From Bradyrhizobium sp. (GTDB taxonomy: Bacteria > Pseudomonadota > Alphaproteobacteria > Rhizobiales > Xanthobacteraceae), in NCBI RefSeq assembly GCF_030654605.1, contig NZ_JAURXB010000118.1, positions 1 to 49,183 of the forward strand: 49,183 nucleotides of DNA, in the 5' to 3' direction. Under the pieces are notes generated by a model, which made no database searches, was not told the DNA's origin, and saw only the letters and a program-made list of their open reading frames with translations. A program made the translations under genes and the position numbers. Position 1 is the stretch's first letter. Every line of letters begins with the position of its first letter. Below, in pieces: positions 48,331 to 49,183 of the stretch.

Positions 48331-49183
48331 CTACGATCGCCCCAACGCCTCTTCCACGAATCTCGCCGCCGCCAGCGCCCCCGCATCGTTGCCGAACCGC
48401 GCGATCACCTGCACGCCGACAGGCAATCCGCCCTCGGTGACATAAGCCGGAACATTGACGCAGGGCACGCCCATCAGGGTCCAGAGCCGGTTGAAGCGGG
48501 GGTCGCCGGTCGAAGCCAATCCTTTCGGGGCCACGCCCGGCGCCGAAAACGTCAGTAACACGTCGAAATCATCGAAGATTTTCGCCAGCGCCTTGCGGGC
48601 GCGGTTGGCGACGCTGCGCGCGGCGTCGTAGTCGGCGGGCGCAATTCCCACACTTTCGTCGAGCCGTCCGCGCAGCAGCGGCGGCATGTCGGCGTGTCGC
48701 GTCCGGTATTCCCAGGCCAGCGCCCGATGCGCCTCGAAATCCTGCAGGGTGGGATGAATCCGCCACGCCTCGCCGACAATGTCGGGCAAGTTCAGTTCGC
48801 GTACGCTCGCCCCGGCGCGTTCCGCCGCCTTTGCTGCGAACTGCAGCGCCTCGGCGCCCGCCGCTTCCGGCGCGCCGGCAAAATCCTGCGTCACGATGCC
48901 GATGCGCGGCGTCTCGATCGGAGTACCGAGCTTCAGTTCGGCCCTGCCGGTCATTGCCGACAGTCCCTGCGCGAGGTCTTCGACACCGGCCGCGAACAGC
49001 CCGACCGTGTCGAGCGTCCAGGAAAAACATTTCACACCTGTTGTCGGCAGCATCCGGAACGACGGTTTGATCGCGGCCACGCCGCAGAACGAGGCCGGCC
49101 GGATCACCGAACCGCCGGTCTGCGTGCCCAGCGCCAGCGGAATCATGCCGGCCGCGACCGCCGCCGCCGAGCCCGAGGACGAC
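48331..49183 (-). CDS. Amidase (amidase-signature family), 5' end outside window
   Basis: The last 284 residues of an amidase-signature protein; the frame runs off the right edge. The first residues visible read SSSGSAAAVAAGMIPLALGT, the second half of the GGSSGGS motif, and QTGGSVIRPASFCGVAAIKP carries the cis-Ser and catalytic Ser. The C-terminal part (GVPCVNVPAYVTEGGLPVGV) matches the family's conserved GxPxxxxP...GLPxGxQ pattern. The substrate is unknown. It is not GatA, which is present at 33651-35123. The stop TAG at 48331 is four bases from a family D repeat. Confidence 0.9.
   Translation of the reverse strand, partial: SSSGSAAAVAAGMIPLALGTQTGGSVIRPASFCGVAAIKPSFRMLPTTGVKCFSWTLDTVGLFAAGVEDLAQGLSAMTGRAELKLGTPIETPRIGIVTQDFAGAPEAAGAEALQFAAKAAERAGASVRELNLPDIVGEAWRIHPTLQDFEAHRALAWEYRTRHADMPPLLRGRLDESVGIAPADYDAARSVANRARKALAKIFDDFDVLLTFSAPGVAPKGLASTGDPRFNRLWTLMGVPCVNVPAYVTEGGLPVGVQVIARFGNDAGALAAARFVEEALGRS

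Overview
The window is about 49 kb of GC-rich chromosome from an alphaproteobacterium, most probably Bradyrhizobium or a close relative (Nitrobacteraceae). The reasons are the gene order rpoZ-rsh-pdxJ-acpS-lepB-rnc-era-recO-parC, a Porin_2 outer-membrane porin, a pyrB-pyrC'-plsY cluster, frequent ATGA start/stop overlaps, and many short palindromic intergenic repeats of the kind common in that group. I see no insertion sequence, CRISPR array, rRNA or integrase. The genus is inferred from gene content and protein sequence, not from a search.

Layout. Bases 1-6.7 kb carry transport and stress genes on the plus strand: the Cys-rich end of an unidentified protein, an MFS transporter, a RidA-like protein, a GNAT acetyltransferase, two small conserved proteins, and a chromate operon (rhodanese-ChrB fusion, then ChrA) followed by a DUF6064-type membrane protein. 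From 6.7 to 18.7 kb the minus strand holds a CDF metal exporter and the housekeeping cluster parC, recO, a small membrane protein, era, rnc, lepB, acpS, pdxJ, the (p)ppGpp synthetase/hydrolase and rpoZ. From 19 to 25.4 kb come a NYN-domain protein overlapping a family-5 uracil-DNA glycosylase (plus), then a peroxiredoxin, smpB, mscL and dapA (minus), then a soluble lytic transglycosylase (plus). From 25.6 to 31.9 kb the coding density falls: a porin with a long leader, tRNA-Ser(GCU), a phage-like conserved protein, a TPR protein, a Sel1-like protein, a 30-residue lysine-rich protein, and three stretches of 0.5-1 kb without a convincing gene. From 31.9 to 35.7 kb is a tight gatC-(69 aa)-gatA-(96 aa)-gatB operon. 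From 35.7 to 49.2 kb are two adjacent nitronate monooxygenases with a divergent LysR regulator, a secreted cyclase-family protein, ruvX, an AEC transporter, a CPBP protease, an AidB-like acyl-CoA dehydrogenase, a VanX-like dipeptidase, pyrB, an inactive-looking dihydroorotase (pyrC'), plsY and the end of an amidase.

The most interesting structure is the repeat layer. At least fourteen imperfect palindromes from nine families lie in the window, and nearly all abut the 3' end of a gene, often within 10 bases of a stop codon. Two overlap a stop codon, and one appears to have supplied a new C-terminal tail to a nitronate monooxygenase. Other points are the two unexplained small genes threaded through gatCAB, the lysine-rich micro-protein with a GANTC-rich region upstream, a perfect DnaA box between dapA and the transglycosylase gene, and the loss of metal ligands in PyrC'.
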